Made by a program: the position numbers and the translations under genes. Below, piece by piece: positions 25,929 to 38,177 of a stretch of DNA of 64,000 nucleotides; within the stretch, counting starts at the first letter, position 1; the number at the start of each line of letters is the position of its first letter. This stretch comes from Hypomesus transpacificus (lineage: Eukaryota > Chordata > Actinopteri > Osmeriformes > Osmeridae). The notes below the pieces were generated by a model, which saw only the letters and a program-made list of their open reading frames with translations, did not search any database and had not been told where the DNA came from. The DNA is taken from positions 8,642,100 to 8,706,099 of the forward strand of contig NC_061081.1 of NCBI RefSeq assembly GCF_021917145.1. The letters run 5' to 3'.

Positions 25929-27475
25929 CACACATTCCTCTTATAAGGTTGACACATACACACACACACAAAGAACTCTAGTGCTTTGTCCACCCCCTCT
26001 TTCAACTTAATAACCGCCCACTTAATTTTAACAAAGACAAACTACACTCGCAACAACTAACAGGTCCTAAACTTCGTTTTTCTTTCCTCTCACAAGGATT
26101 GAATTGAGGGCTTGACATGAGACAACTGATCCTGATTCAGTTGAAACTAGAACTAGTGTCTGACTGGTCCGGTCTGTCCTTTTGCAGTGTTCCCTTCAGC
26201 CATAGGACAGCTGGGAATGTAGCACACTGTAAAGCATGCCCATTCAGACTACTCAGGGAAGGGGGTTTCCACCCTGTCCACATATACATATACACACACA
26301 CACTCAATGTTTCAGCTGTGGTCAGAGGGACGTGGTCTCTCTACCACTACTCTACACAAGCAAAGAGACACGCTGGCATGCACAGACAGTTCAGCAGCTT
26401 TTGTGTTTATATCTGATGTCAGAAACAAATACATACGCACACAACCACATCATTACCATCACAATCATTCTGCTGCTTTTTTCTCTTCCTCCCCACCGAC
26501 CCGGAACATGACTGTCAGTTACCTTCCTGACTAACCCCCACACAGCCTCCTTACGATCTGATTTCACTGAATAATGTGACACCATGTGATCGAGGCCAAC
26601 ACTAAACTTTTATTATAAAAAAATAAATATTTGTGAACAACAGCAAGGGATATTGTGATATTTCATAGAACTGAGCTAAAACATTGTCAGTCATGATTCA
26701 ACTGAAAAAGCACTTTCTTTTGCATTTTCAGTTGACATAATGGAGCATTATGTTACATTTATTGCAAGAATGTAACATGTGTTGGGTGCAAAAAATATTA
26801 ATTGTTTTTGATTTCACTGTTATGTGCCAGTTTCTAGAACAACACGGATAAAATAAATTAGATATAATACTGTCATTGAACTCTGTCTGTGGCATGTACA
26901 GTAGCTAGTAAAAAAAAATCTATCAGGGAAACTGAATAGATAATTTACAGACTCAAAATATATCATTAAAACATGTACAGCTAATAGCACCATATTAAGA
27001 ATAAACTCAAAATCTTTAACCAGAGGGAAGCTTATGTATTTAAACTCAATAATCTGTGCATTTAGGAAATCAATTTGGCATAAGATAAGAAGGATGTGCA
27101 ACACGGTCATCATTTCATGCAGAGAATATTAATGGAGGTATATTTTATATTGCAGTGATATTCAATCACCTAGTATTCATAATGTCCATACAAACAGACA
27201 TCTTATGTTCTTGCCACAAAAAAAACCTGCATTTTTTGGGGGGTCAATCTTATGTGACACATAGTGGGACTGCTAAATAAAACATTTGACACTTATGACA
27301 TTTAAGAGGTTTAGACTCTGAACTCAAAGTCAGTTCTTATTCAAAATACATTTCAAAAGTCCAAAACGTTCAGCCACATTTAGTGTTTTTCTCCAGTGCT
27401 CAGCTTTCGTCAGGTCCGGAATAGAATAACAGGTCAGGAAGAGATAATAGTCTAGTCTCATTCATGTTGTACCTT
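25929..27475. other. TNIP2 3' untranslated region and intergenic sequence
   Basis: No coding exon is supported. On the minus strand, AATAAA-type signals occur within A/T-rich sequence around 26608-26630, so up to about 850 bases here may be TNIP2 3' untranslated region. Confidence 0.4.
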
Positions 27476-30400
27476 TCACAGCCTGGCGCACTCCTCACAG
27501 TGGTTCAGATACTCTGTGGCTTGGTTTTCATCAAACGTTGTGAAGCATCGTGGGCACTGTAGTTCTGACAGTCCCCGGGTCTCCATCCAGGCTGGGACAA
27601 GCAGCTCTGTCTGTGCTGCTGCTGATTGGCTGGTCTGGTGCTTGGCAACCGGCAGGTCCGCGCTAGTCCTTAACAACGATTGGGTCGTGTCCATTCGCCG
27701 GTGAGGTGAGACTCGGACTCCAGTATGAACTCTGCATGTCGCCTTTGCGTCCTTACCACGACTCTGTCAAAGATACAGAACCACATTTAGACTGACCACA
27801 ACTGCTTGTCCTTAATATTTCTTATTCATTTTTTTTCTAGTGCCATTTCGGTGCATGAAATTTTGAGGATGTGTTCCAGCCTGACTAAGGTCTCCTTGCG
27901 TGTTTGCAAGCTACGTTATTGACCAGCAATTAGACAGCTATATCATAGAATAAGATGTCTGTGTCCAGTCTTATCCATGTTGTGTGAGACCTGGTAGCTC
28001 ATGCTACACTAAGGCCTCACCTGTGCGTGGAGCTGCTGCTGTAGGCGAGAGACCTCCTCCTTTAGATCCTGGATCGTGCCCTGTGCTCTCTCTCTGTCCG
28101 CCCGCTCTGACTTGAAGTCCTCTGTATAGATAAGAACCTGTGGGAGATAAAGAGAGGGAGGGATGAGGTCAGGTGAAGTCCTACCCAGGTGTGGTCCTGT
28201 TATCATATCATAATGAGGAAGGACACAAGTCGGGTTTCATGATCCAAAAACACTGGAATATGTTGCATTATAAGAATAAGAGGGCGGAATATTTCCATAT
28301 TTGTCACTGACCTGTTGCTCTAGCGTTTGAATACATTCCTGGTTTTTCCTCCTCATGCCCTCCAAGTCTCTTCCAAGTCTCCCACAGTCTCTAATCTTCT
28401 CTTCCAGTAAGCCGTTAAGCCTGGCTATCTCCTTCTGGAGCAACCCGCTACTGGGTGAGGCCAAGCCAGGCACCAAACCTGATCCAGACCCGGGCCTAGG
28501 CCCAGGCCCTTCTACTGGGCTAGTGCTGGAGGTAGCCTGGACACTGAACTCCTTCAGTCGCTGGCACAGTCCTCTGACGTACTCTTCCCTGCTCGCATCA
28601 TACTTCTGCCATTTAGCGTTCAGAGCTTCAACCTGGGAAGAAGAAAAGGATAGTCACTCCCCCGTAACATTTCAGGCTTTTTCTGGTCGGGCCACTCAAA
28701 TTTGCATGCAATGGTTGGTTCATTGTTAGGGGTAAGACCTGTTCTTACATGAGCCACGCTGTGTTTCAGCTGTCGGTTCTGCTCCTGCAGTTTTTTCACC
28801 AGTGCTTCCTGAGACCCGTCTGTCATCTTCATGAACAAACAGAAATCAAACCTCAAAATGAAACAGTCTTTCAGGGAATTCCAGAAACAATCAATGTCAG
28901 TCATGTACATAACTGCCAGACGTGTAGAGGAAAATAATGGGACATTTTAGTAGACTAGATGACTGACAATTTCAGTTTCAAAATGAATAAATGCGGCATC
29001 AAAAACTCAACAACCTTTACAATAAATGGGCTTACTAATAAAATGCACTGTGGGTTTGACTCCTCATGGGAAAATCAATACTTATGGCAAATGTGAGAGA
29101 TCATAAATAGGAAATTCACTATTTGTGTTGCCGAGCAATTATTCTCTTTTTCAGTCACAAACTCAGCAGATCAGGGGGCACAAAATAGCAAAGGTTGTTG
29201 GTGACGTTGTTACCAACAATGTTACAGTTAAAAGTCTATTCTGACTGGGTCTGCTACGACTACAATATTACACACCTGCTTTCCCCTCTGTTGCGTCTGT
29301 TCCTCCTCCGTCAAACCTCCCTTCTTCTCTTTCTCCAGTCTGCCCAGCAGCTCCTGGCATACCCGGACTGTCGCTGCCAGCTGGGCTCGCAGCTGGTCTG
29401 CTTCCTCCACCAGGGAGTTGCACAGCACAGCTCTGGTGGCCTGCGCTCGATCCCTCTCCTCCAGCGCTCCCCGCAGCCTCTGGATCTCCTCGTCCTTCTC
29501 ATGCTCTGGTTGGAGGGTGAAGGTCTCCAGCTCCCTCTCCTTCTCTCTCAGTTGCTGCTTCAACCTCTGGATCTCCTGTGGGGAGAGAGGGTAGGGAGAG
29601 AGAGAGACACGGAGAATGTGAAAAGGGGAGAGATAGAGAGAGGAAGGTATATGGAGAGAGAGAGTAATGGAGGAAGAGATGGAGAGAGAGGAGAGTGACG
29701 GGGAGAAATAGAGAGTGAGGAGGAGAGGAGCAGTGTGAGGACGCAAGCTTTAGAGGATGTCAATCATACTCAAGTATACAGTTTATAGTTTCCCTTTGTG
29801 GGAACACACTGAGGGTTTGAACATGAATTCTGTGTGTTGTTCTTGGTAGAAGAAAGAATTGTTGCTCAACTGTCTTGCCAACCCATAAAACAACAGTTGC
29901 ACCTGCACCCACACAGACGCTGTGAGATGGAAACGTATGGTTGATGCTACAGCAACACCCACTGTACTTGTATGGTGGGTCTGAAGAATTGAGATTTGTA
30001 TCAAGTTTGTCAGTTTCACTAAAAATAAACTAAGCCTTTATGTAAAAGATATGACTTTATCATTTATGCTTTTAATAAATAGCTCTGTAATATATTACAT
30101 ATATATAATATATAGTTTCCTTATCAAAGAGTGTGAACACACCTATACAGAGTATTTGTCAATTATTATTATCAACATGATAAGGAGTTTGTCAAATTTA
30201 CCTGACAAACACGTCAAATTCCCCAGGGAAACGTCTTACTATACTGTTCCGAACTACTTTGTTCTGCTAATTTTAGCAGTACACGTTATGTAGATTTCGT
30301 GGCTATAGAACAGATTTCGTATAGGGAGAGGTGTAAAGTCATAAATTATTGTAATCTAACCATTTTTACCTATACAAACATGACAATATAGTCAATCAAA

Positions 30401-30837
30401 AAACAATAGACTAACCAGTTACAAAATAAATATTGAGTTACACGTTACTTTATCTGCATGATTTATTTTCCATGCATGCCATAATTCAGATTGCCAATAA
30501 ATAGGCTACTTACTTGTTGACTCAACTCTGCTTGATGGGACGTGTTCACCTGTGTCTCGTAAAATTGTTGCTTTATTTTGCAGATTTCTTTACATAAACT
30601 TTCAATTAAGCACGTGGATGGTCCAATCACAACTGACTCTTGTCCCTCGACATTAATATCAATTCTCTCATATTTACCCAATCTTGCTTTAAGATCAGAA
30701 ATTAAATTGTCCCTTTTGATAATCTGCTTATTCAAAGTATCCATCTGTTGTCGCGTTTCGTGATAAAATGTGTTCAAAGTATTACAACTCCGGATTTTTG
30801 CTTTCAACGAATCATTGTGAACATTTACACTATCCAT
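27476..30837 (-). CDS. tnip2: TNFAIP3-interacting protein 2 (ABIN-2)
   Basis: Six exons joined in phase 0: 30514-30837, 29276-29575, 28749-28826, 28312-28632, 28021-28137, 27476-27763. The product is 475 residues (human about 429). It is largely coiled coil. NTFYHETRQQMDTLNKQI near the start, NAKWQKYDASREEYVRGL in exon 4, and the ubiquitin-binding UBAN core TEDFKSERADRERAQG in exon 5 all align with human TNIP2. The C-terminus has a zinc-finger pattern, LQCPRCFTTFDE, then HCEECARL. ABIN-2 binds polyubiquitin and A20, restrains NF-kB signalling, and stabilises TPL2 kinase in the cytosol (family knowledge). I chose the ATG at 30837; an in-frame ATG at 30909 would add 24 residues. A Pro/Gly-rich insert in exon 4 makes it longer than the human protein. 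Confidence 0.93.
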
Positions 30838-31603
30838 AGCAAGCGAGTATTTCCGAAGATGACACTTTTTGAGGGAGATAAAAGCACAGTAGGTAGCGAA
30901 TGTTTTCAATAGTCCATTATTTGGTGTCCAATTGTCGTGCTTCGAGAGTTCTTCTCTAATAAAGCCAAATAGGCCTACTTTCTAAATAAAACAAGGAGGT
31001 CAACAAGCTAAAAGATGTGGCGCATCTCAATTTCGAAATGAAAATATTCCGACTGCAGGGGATTTCCTTGAGGGGAGTTCCCCATTTCAATAGGCGGACT
31101 TTTCTTGTACTTTACTTTGCTTGTAGCTATGCCTACTAGGTCGGGTAAATGAACCACTCCTTTGTTCAGCCTAGAAATGTAATTTCTAAGACACTTGTAT
31201 TATGATTGTCATTTATGAAAATGTACGCATTATTTAGATTAGGTAGCCGAAGCGCCTGTCCATAGTTTGTGCACATGCGTATTCAAAAGCCTGGGTTTCC
31301 GGACCCTGATCCATGTTAGCAGAGCCCGTCTACCTATTAAACATTCTCTGATGTTAGTCAAACTGCGTTACGTGCTTAAATTCACACACCATGCAATGCA
31401 ATTGTATCAGAATATTTGACCCAGGCTTCAACTAAAACATCAACGGAAGTTGTGAAATGTGATGCAAGTTGTAAAAATTAGAAGAACGCCTTTAAATGGC
31501 CACCCCTTGTTAAATACCGCTCTCCAGCAACTAACACATTTAACATAAAATACAATTTCTAAAACGAAACAGTATCCTAAAATACGCATTTAAAAAAATA
31601 GTA
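30838..31603. other. TNIP2 promoter side
   Basis: Upstream of TNIP2 and downstream of the tRNA gene. It should hold the TNIP2 promoter and 5' leader; no TATA box, CpG-rich stretch or other feature stands out. Confidence 0.4.
31592..31598 (-). terminator. RNA polymerase III terminator of the tRNA gene
   Basis: Seven consecutive T on the minus strand, five bases beyond the tRNA 3' end. Confidence 0.85.
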
Positions 31604-31677
31604 TGGCCAGTACGGGTATCGAACCCGCGACCTTGGCGTTATTAGCACCACGCTCTAACCAACTGAGCTAACCGGCC
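31604..31677 (-). tRNA. tRNA-Ile (anticodon AAT)
   Basis: The minus strand begins GGCCGGTTAGCTCAGTTGGT and folds as a 74-nt cloverleaf: acceptor stem GGCCGGT with ACTGGCC (one G-T wobble), discriminator A, and anticodon loop CTAATAA giving AAT. The T arm GGGTTCGATACCC contains the B box. It is nearly identical to vertebrate tRNA-Ile-AAT genes as I remember them. A run of seven T at 31592-31598 (minus strand) lies just downstream and serves as the polymerase III terminator. No intron is present. Confidence 0.97.
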
Positions 31678-32045
31678 GATGAGACTTTATAGGAGGATTT
31701 AGACAACTTCAATTGTCAACACTTGATGGAGCTACACTTGACACGTTATCCTGAATACAATACATTTATTGTAAACACGTATTAAAGTACAAAGCCATTT
31801 ACAGAACAACACAAACAAATAGGGCTACATTTTATTTCAAATTTGGCAGAAACCATGCCTATAAACTGACCACCTGCTATCTATAACATTAGTTTGAAGT
31901 CATAATTAAAGCTGACCATCAATTGAGGTACTGAAGCACAATACAACTTGACAAAGCTTCTTATCTCTATGTGTAATGCAACTCAACAAAAGCAGAGTGT
32001 CAAATAAAACAGTGTAGGATTGAGAGATGTTCGTCAAGGTGTTCA

Positions 32046-34289
32046 TTATCTCCGTAGATGCAACTCATGCACCTCTTCTGGCATCATTAGGTGTTCCACT
32101 GGGTAATGAGCGTCATCACCTATGTCCTGGAAGACATACTCGTCACTGTCGCAGGCAGTGCTATCGACACCTACCCGGCAGTCCCTGGTTTCCATCTGTT
32201 GTGTGTCTGCGCTGTCGCTGGTCTCACTTTCTGTGCTCTCGCTGGTGTCACTGCTGTCACTGGCCTCAGAGGTGTCACTACTCTCACTGGAGTCAGTGTT
32301 AGCCTCTGGCACATTGCTGGTATCACAACCTTCTCTGTCATCATGGTCCTCTCTGGGAATGGTCGCAATTTGACCATCTAACGGTTGGGAAATACTTTCC
32401 ACCAAAAAGATGTCTCCATTGCTTGGTACTGTGGTGCCCTTCTGGTTGACTGTCATGGCAGTGGTTGTGTGAATGGAGGTTTGCAGCTGTTCTCCCTCCT
32501 CAACATTCTGATGATCTGGTTGACCTTTGACCTTGACACTGCCGTTGACCTTGGGGCTCAGGACTTGGATGACATTTGCAAACATCCGGATCCAACTCTG
32601 GACATGGACAAGATTATTCAATAAACGAAACTGTTATAAAAACATGACTTCACAACATCACAACGGTTATAGCTCTAGATATATGAGCAGAAATCACATT
32701 TGTGTATAAATTACACCTAAGTGTCTCATGATGGCAAGCTTGTAAGCACAGGTCTGTTGCTGTCATAATGTCAATAGTCCTATCTCACCTTGCGAATGTT
32801 CTCCTCACTGCCCAGGCTGTTGTCACTGGTGACACCCATCTCGCGTGACGTGTTCTGCACCAACATTTACAGAAAGAAAAGACCTTTTACAATATTCCTG
32901 ACATAAGAACACTAATCTTTCTTCAATGGGCAATGACAAATACATCAAATGATGACCATTGATCTTACATCATAGGTATTGCATGAATGTTTCTGAACAT
33001 TCTATCATGTGGTAATGATAAGCTGAACTGACAAAACTACCAACAATGCATTTAATTTATTAACACTTTATCTTTTTCTTATTATCTTACTGTGTCTTGT
33101 AGTGATTGGCTCTGACTCTTTTCAGAACTCTGTTGGTGGGAAACAGACAACGCTGCTTTTACTGTGACACTACCACTGGGGGATTAGTAATGTTCATTGA
33201 ATTTAAGTAAGCAAAATATGCAATAAGACCAGAGCTCGTTTTGGTTGTTTTGTCAACATCATTTGTCTGTGTAATTGTGTCTACTGATGCATCCACACCC
33301 ACCTCATCATCAGAATTGGATTCCAATGATTCTGACTCTGACTCGGATTCTGAAGTCTGAAAAGAGAAACCCAGCTGTGACCTACATGATAAGAATGCAG
33401 ATGACCTCAGCATGAACACATCTGCTGTGTTTTGGAAGGTGTCTTGGCTTCATCAAAGGAGGTGTTACTGACCTGGTTCTCAGATGTATCTTCTGATGTG
33501 TTTTCCTCAGAGCTCTGCAACATAAGTGCAGAAGAGATCTGTTAAGATCGCAGACAATAATAACCATGCAACAACAAACAATAATACATTACCCTCAAAA
33601 CAATTCACACCCACCTGAAGTTCTGAAGTGTCACTTTGATCTGACGATTGTGAGCCAGACAAACATTGAGTCTGAAAGACAAAAAAACACAGCCAGAAAC
33701 AACAGTTCATTTTAATGAGAACTCCGTCCGCCAATGTCAACAATCATCATGTTCATTTGGAATCTAAACATGCCCTATTGTGGCCCCAACAAGCTAACAT
33801 CACCTACACAGTCTGATACATGGATGTACATAATGCAGAGGAGGCTAACCTCAAATGTTTACTAAACCTGAGGTTTGGCACAGGTATAAATTACTGCAAT
33901 TGTCAGCTTTTCTTGCTGAAATGGGGATATGTAAGAGAGGGAGGCAGACAGGTTGATTACACTCGGGAGACTTCTGTCTGTGTGGAGATTTCAAGAGCCC
34001 ACACCCAATGCCACAACCAAGTGCAATGGATTCTGATTGCATGTTGTGACAGTACTCACTGCATTTGATTCAGACACACATGGCTCCATGTCTACTCGGT
34101 GCAAAATCTGTTGAAAGACAAATTTAAGTCGGAGACAGACAGGGTGTGAGAACAGAAATAAAAAGCATACAAATCTTATGTACATTTGACAATTGATTTG
34201 TTGCTTTTTCTCATAAATCTAGGAATGTTACTTACTGGGTTTGCAGAAACGGCTCCCATCAGACAGAGTATTACTGTGGTAATCTTCAT
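32046..34289 (-). CDS. scpp1: acidic secretory calcium-binding phosphoprotein (scpp1/spp1-like)
   Basis: Eight coding exons, all phase 0 as in every SCPP gene: 34236-34289, 34060-34107, 33615-33671, 33473-33514, 33303-33356, 33091-33129, 32789-32854, 32046-32597. The product is 303 residues. Exon one encodes a signal peptide, MKITTVILCLMGAVSANP. Exons 3-7 are short and Ser/Glu/Asp/Gln-rich (TSESESESESLESNSDDE), with many S-x-E sites for the secretory kinase Fam20C. The last exon has SSDTSEASDSSDTSES and ends HELHLRR. There is no RGD, so it is less like classical osteopontin. Its place beside sparcl1 fits an acidic bone/tooth matrix SCPP that binds calcium in the extracellular matrix. It could instead be a diverged spp1; class is certain, the symbol is not. 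Confidence 0.85.
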
Positions 34290-34713
34290 TCTATTATGAA
34301 CACAAATTGGATTTAAGTTTGACACGTTTTCCAGTGTGTGAAACATGACTTAGTAGTAAATACAATTATCATAAACTTGATCAGAAAATGCATTTCAGAC
34401 CAAACTCCCCTCCACTACCACCAACAACAACACTTCATCCACAGCAAACAGTCTGCATGTGAAAACATGCACTTATATCTTACCTCATTACTGAAAGTAA
34501 CACATTCCATATCCATTCATGCAACTTTGTACAAGTTATTAGGTCTTTTACCTTCAGCTCTGCTGTAACCTGATACAGTAGACTGCTCAGCTAATGGTTC
34601 CTATGTGGTGTACAGAGGTAGGCTGCAGTGCCACGCTTGATCTCAGAAGTGTGGAGACTGGATGCTGAGACAATCACATTAGTGGATGTGGTGACTGTGG
34701 AAGCAGGCAGAGC

Positions 34714-34720
34714 TATATAA
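34714..34720 (-). promoter_or_regulatory. TATA box of the acidic SCPP gene
   Basis: TTATATAGC on the minus strand lies about 160 bases upstream of a plausible untranslated first exon with donor GCTGAAG|gtaaaa at 34551-34556. SCPP genes usually have a TATA box and a non-coding exon 1. Confidence 0.5.
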
Positions 34721-34829
34721 CTAAGCATGAACTCCAATTAACATTGTTGCATCATTTCCTCCCAGGCGACAATGCTACGCCAAGCTGCATCGCCAGTCAA
34801 CAGGGAAGGTGGGTTTGTTGGTGAGCCTG

Positions 34830-35200
34830 GACACACACACACACACACATTCATGCACACACACTCATGCACACACAATATACATGTGGACAGACATAGA
34901 CATACATACACAGATGTACACAAGATTGTTCACACCCACACACAAGACACATGCATAAATGTACACAGGCTTGTGCACACACATACACACGCACACACGT
35001 ACTCACAAGACACTTACGCACACTTGTACACTGGATTGCACACACCTACACACACAATATACCCAAACAAACATGGACAAAGGCGAGTATGTACACACGT
35101 ACACACACACGTACAGTTGCAAACACACTTATTCTCACGAGCTAGCACAGACACAGCCCTCCTCTCTCCCACATACACACACACACACACACATACGGAT
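34830..35200 (+). repeat. degenerate (CA)n region
   Basis: About 370 bases of interrupted CA dinucleotides with acat and catg variants; open frames across it are low-complexity. Confidence 0.85.
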
Positions 35201-35926
35201 CCATCCATCCAAACAATCCATCCTCCTCTCCATCCTCCCCCTCCCTGTCAAAAGTTACATGTAATTTAGGAGTCTTAACTACAGGGTCTGTGGTGCCTTT
35301 AAAAAACATGTTCACCCACACCAGGAAGAAGGGAGGGTCAAATAAGAACACGGCTACATCCTGTCAAGGAGTTCCGCTTTCCAAACCCCTGGGCCTTCAT
35401 CAGAGAAACTCACTCATGCTGAGATACTTTAAAGGTGCTACACCATCCTATACGAAATTAAATTATACCACTGTCCAAAATTCCTGCGGAATTATTTGAA
35501 CTTATTCAACAGTAATGTATATTACTGTAATGGGTTCCCATGTATGTTTCTTTGTAAAGGCTTTTACGACTCAACAGGAGTGTTGTCATATTCAGTGTAA
35601 TTGAAACAACATTTTAAATACTTAATTTGTGTTAATACAACATGTAATTAAGTAATTTTAATAGATTAAGAACATAACAGCTCACTTATCATATGTTGCC
35701 TGAGTTACCTGCCTGCATGACACCAACATATCCTCTCCTGGAAATCCATATCAATAGTTTCCTGGATATCCATATTTGGACAATTATTCTTTGGAATTCC
35801 GTGTTTTGACCTCACTCTAAGTCAGTTATTTCAGCTATGCCAACACAGCGTGTAATTAGAGCCGCACCACACTGGTGCTGCATGGGAAACCACGGATCCC
35901 CCCCAGTCATCGTATGGGTCTGGTCA

Positions 35927-36010
35927 GGAACGAGGAGGAGAGGAGGAGGAGAGGAGGAGGAGAGGAAGAGGAGAGGAGGAGGAGGAGAAGAGGAGGAGAG
36001 GAGGACGAGA
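35927..36010 (+). repeat. purine-only GAG/GGA tract
   Basis: An almost uninterrupted run of G and A (gaggaggagaggaggagg type) of about 80 bases. Such mirror-like purine tracts can form triplex DNA. Confidence 0.85.
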
Positions 36011-36896
36011 GGAGCACAGAGGCTGGTTACAGTACAGACTTAGTACACAGCATTGTTGTCATTGAGCAATGTGTTTTCTCCCTCTAACGGATACTGGAGT
36101 TTAAATGTCTTCTATGTGGGGTGTAACAGTGTTGGTGGTTGAAGCAGATAACTCAAACTGATTGTGATTTAGGACTCTGTAATGTAGGAGTTAATGCAAA
36201 TGTTTCGAACGTTGTGTAAAAAAAAAACTTGAAACATTGTTTTTAAGCTTGATTGTTTGAAGGACTATCTTCTAACAAGTGTAATCTACAAAGTATGATG
36301 GTACTACGTAAGATTGAAACTAATAGGAGGATGTTTGGAAGTGTGTTGAAACTGTGTGCATGTTTACAATGCTTAGAATGAGCTCTAAGCTATTTTGGGA
36401 GATGGGTTGCTTCTTGTTTCTGTGTGTGTGTGCATGTGTGTGCTTGGTAGAGACGGTATACAGTGTTTACACTCATCTGACTTAGATATAACAAGCAACC
36501 TGTGGTAGACTAGAGATAGGGGGTCATCTAGTGGTGAAAGTATTTAACTACAACATTTGGTGACAACTTCGTGAGATATGCCCGTTTCTATGAGATACCA
36601 TGGAGGCCACCTAGTGGTGTAAAGATATAACTGCAACAGTTTACAATTCCCAAGTTATTTTTTTATCTGTGAAAAGCTTACCTTTTACTCTAATTACAAC
36701 GATGAATCCTACTGTGAGTTAGTTATGCCATACCATTTTTTTAAAAGGCCATCAGAAAACATAGAGGGATACTTGATAATTTGTCCGTTGGTTCTTAGAC
36801 TTGCATAACCTAACATTATCAAGTTGCTGTTTTATACACCACGTTAGATATTTTTTCATTACTAATGATACAATTATACAATAACATTCTCTTCCT

Positions 36897-37018
<122 letters not shown>

Positions 37019-38177
37019 CTCTCTTACCCAATTCCCCATCCCTAGATGGCTCACTGTACAGAGACCCTAGGAACCTTGTGTGTGTGGCTGTCTTGGGTGA
37101 GAGCAGACCTCTCTCCTGGGCCAGCACTGGTCTGTGTCAGTGTGTGTTTGAACAATACTTTACCCTCTTCTCAAAGCCAAATCAAGGTAATATCTTAGTT
37201 ATTGTAGTATGTCTTTTTTATGAAGGTCTGTAAGAGTAGAAATTACTGTTATCACAGTAGGAATTTTTGTTTGAAAGCAACATATTATAAAACTGGACAT
37301 TCATAATTTTACAATGATTGTATAATTGTGTTTTGGAAGTTAAGTATTAGTAATATCAACATACTGCAGAATGTGTTTGTTTATCAAGTAATGAAAGGTT
37401 GTCTTGTTTTACAATGCATACCAAATCATGCACAATTGGATTTTCTCATTATTTTTCTTTATTGACATGAGAATGATGGCTTCTTTAGAATTCACTAATT
37501 GAAGTGTTGTATTTCCAAAATTTTGAACATTACGCAAAGTCTCAATCATTTGTCAGTGATGTATTATTTTTCACAGGACTGCTTTAACAACCCCCACTCC
37601 CTTTTCTGGAGGCTTGCTCATGGGTTTATTGTCTCCCACGGTTGATCCAGTAATGCCTGCATTGTAGCCTAACCCTAACCCCCTGAGAGACAAAACAAGT
37701 TTGTGGACTTTGTCGGTTCTTTTTCCAGTCTGGTGGGTTGTGGTGTTTGCTTTAGCCCCCTCATCCCCTCACCCGCTCCCCCCCTCACCCCCTCACCCGC
37801 TCCCCCAACTCAACCACTGTGAGAGGGGGCGCATCACGCTGCCCATCTCCGTGGCAACGGCCCTGGGAGGCCTCTGTGTCATCACGGCTGTCCTGGCAGC
37901 ATGCAGACACACTGGGGGGAAGGCTGAGAACGCCCCCGCATGCTGTGTAAGAGCAGTCAGGCTGCTGAGGCACTGAGGGGTCCTTGTACTGGATTGTCAC
38001 TTCACTTGGGCCCAAGATTTGAATGATATTTGTTTATCATTCATTTCAGTTGGCTCCGGTCTGAACCGTCTTCTGTTGCAAGAATCATGCAATGCTCAGT
38101 GACAATATCCATACTTTAGGATTCCCTGAATTGCGGTTAAATCTAATTGGACCAATATCATTTCTCCTGTTGCAGGT

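Noticed and set aside
34772-35269. 165-codon His/Thr-rich open frame
   Set aside because: Low-complexity translation of a CA-rich repeat.
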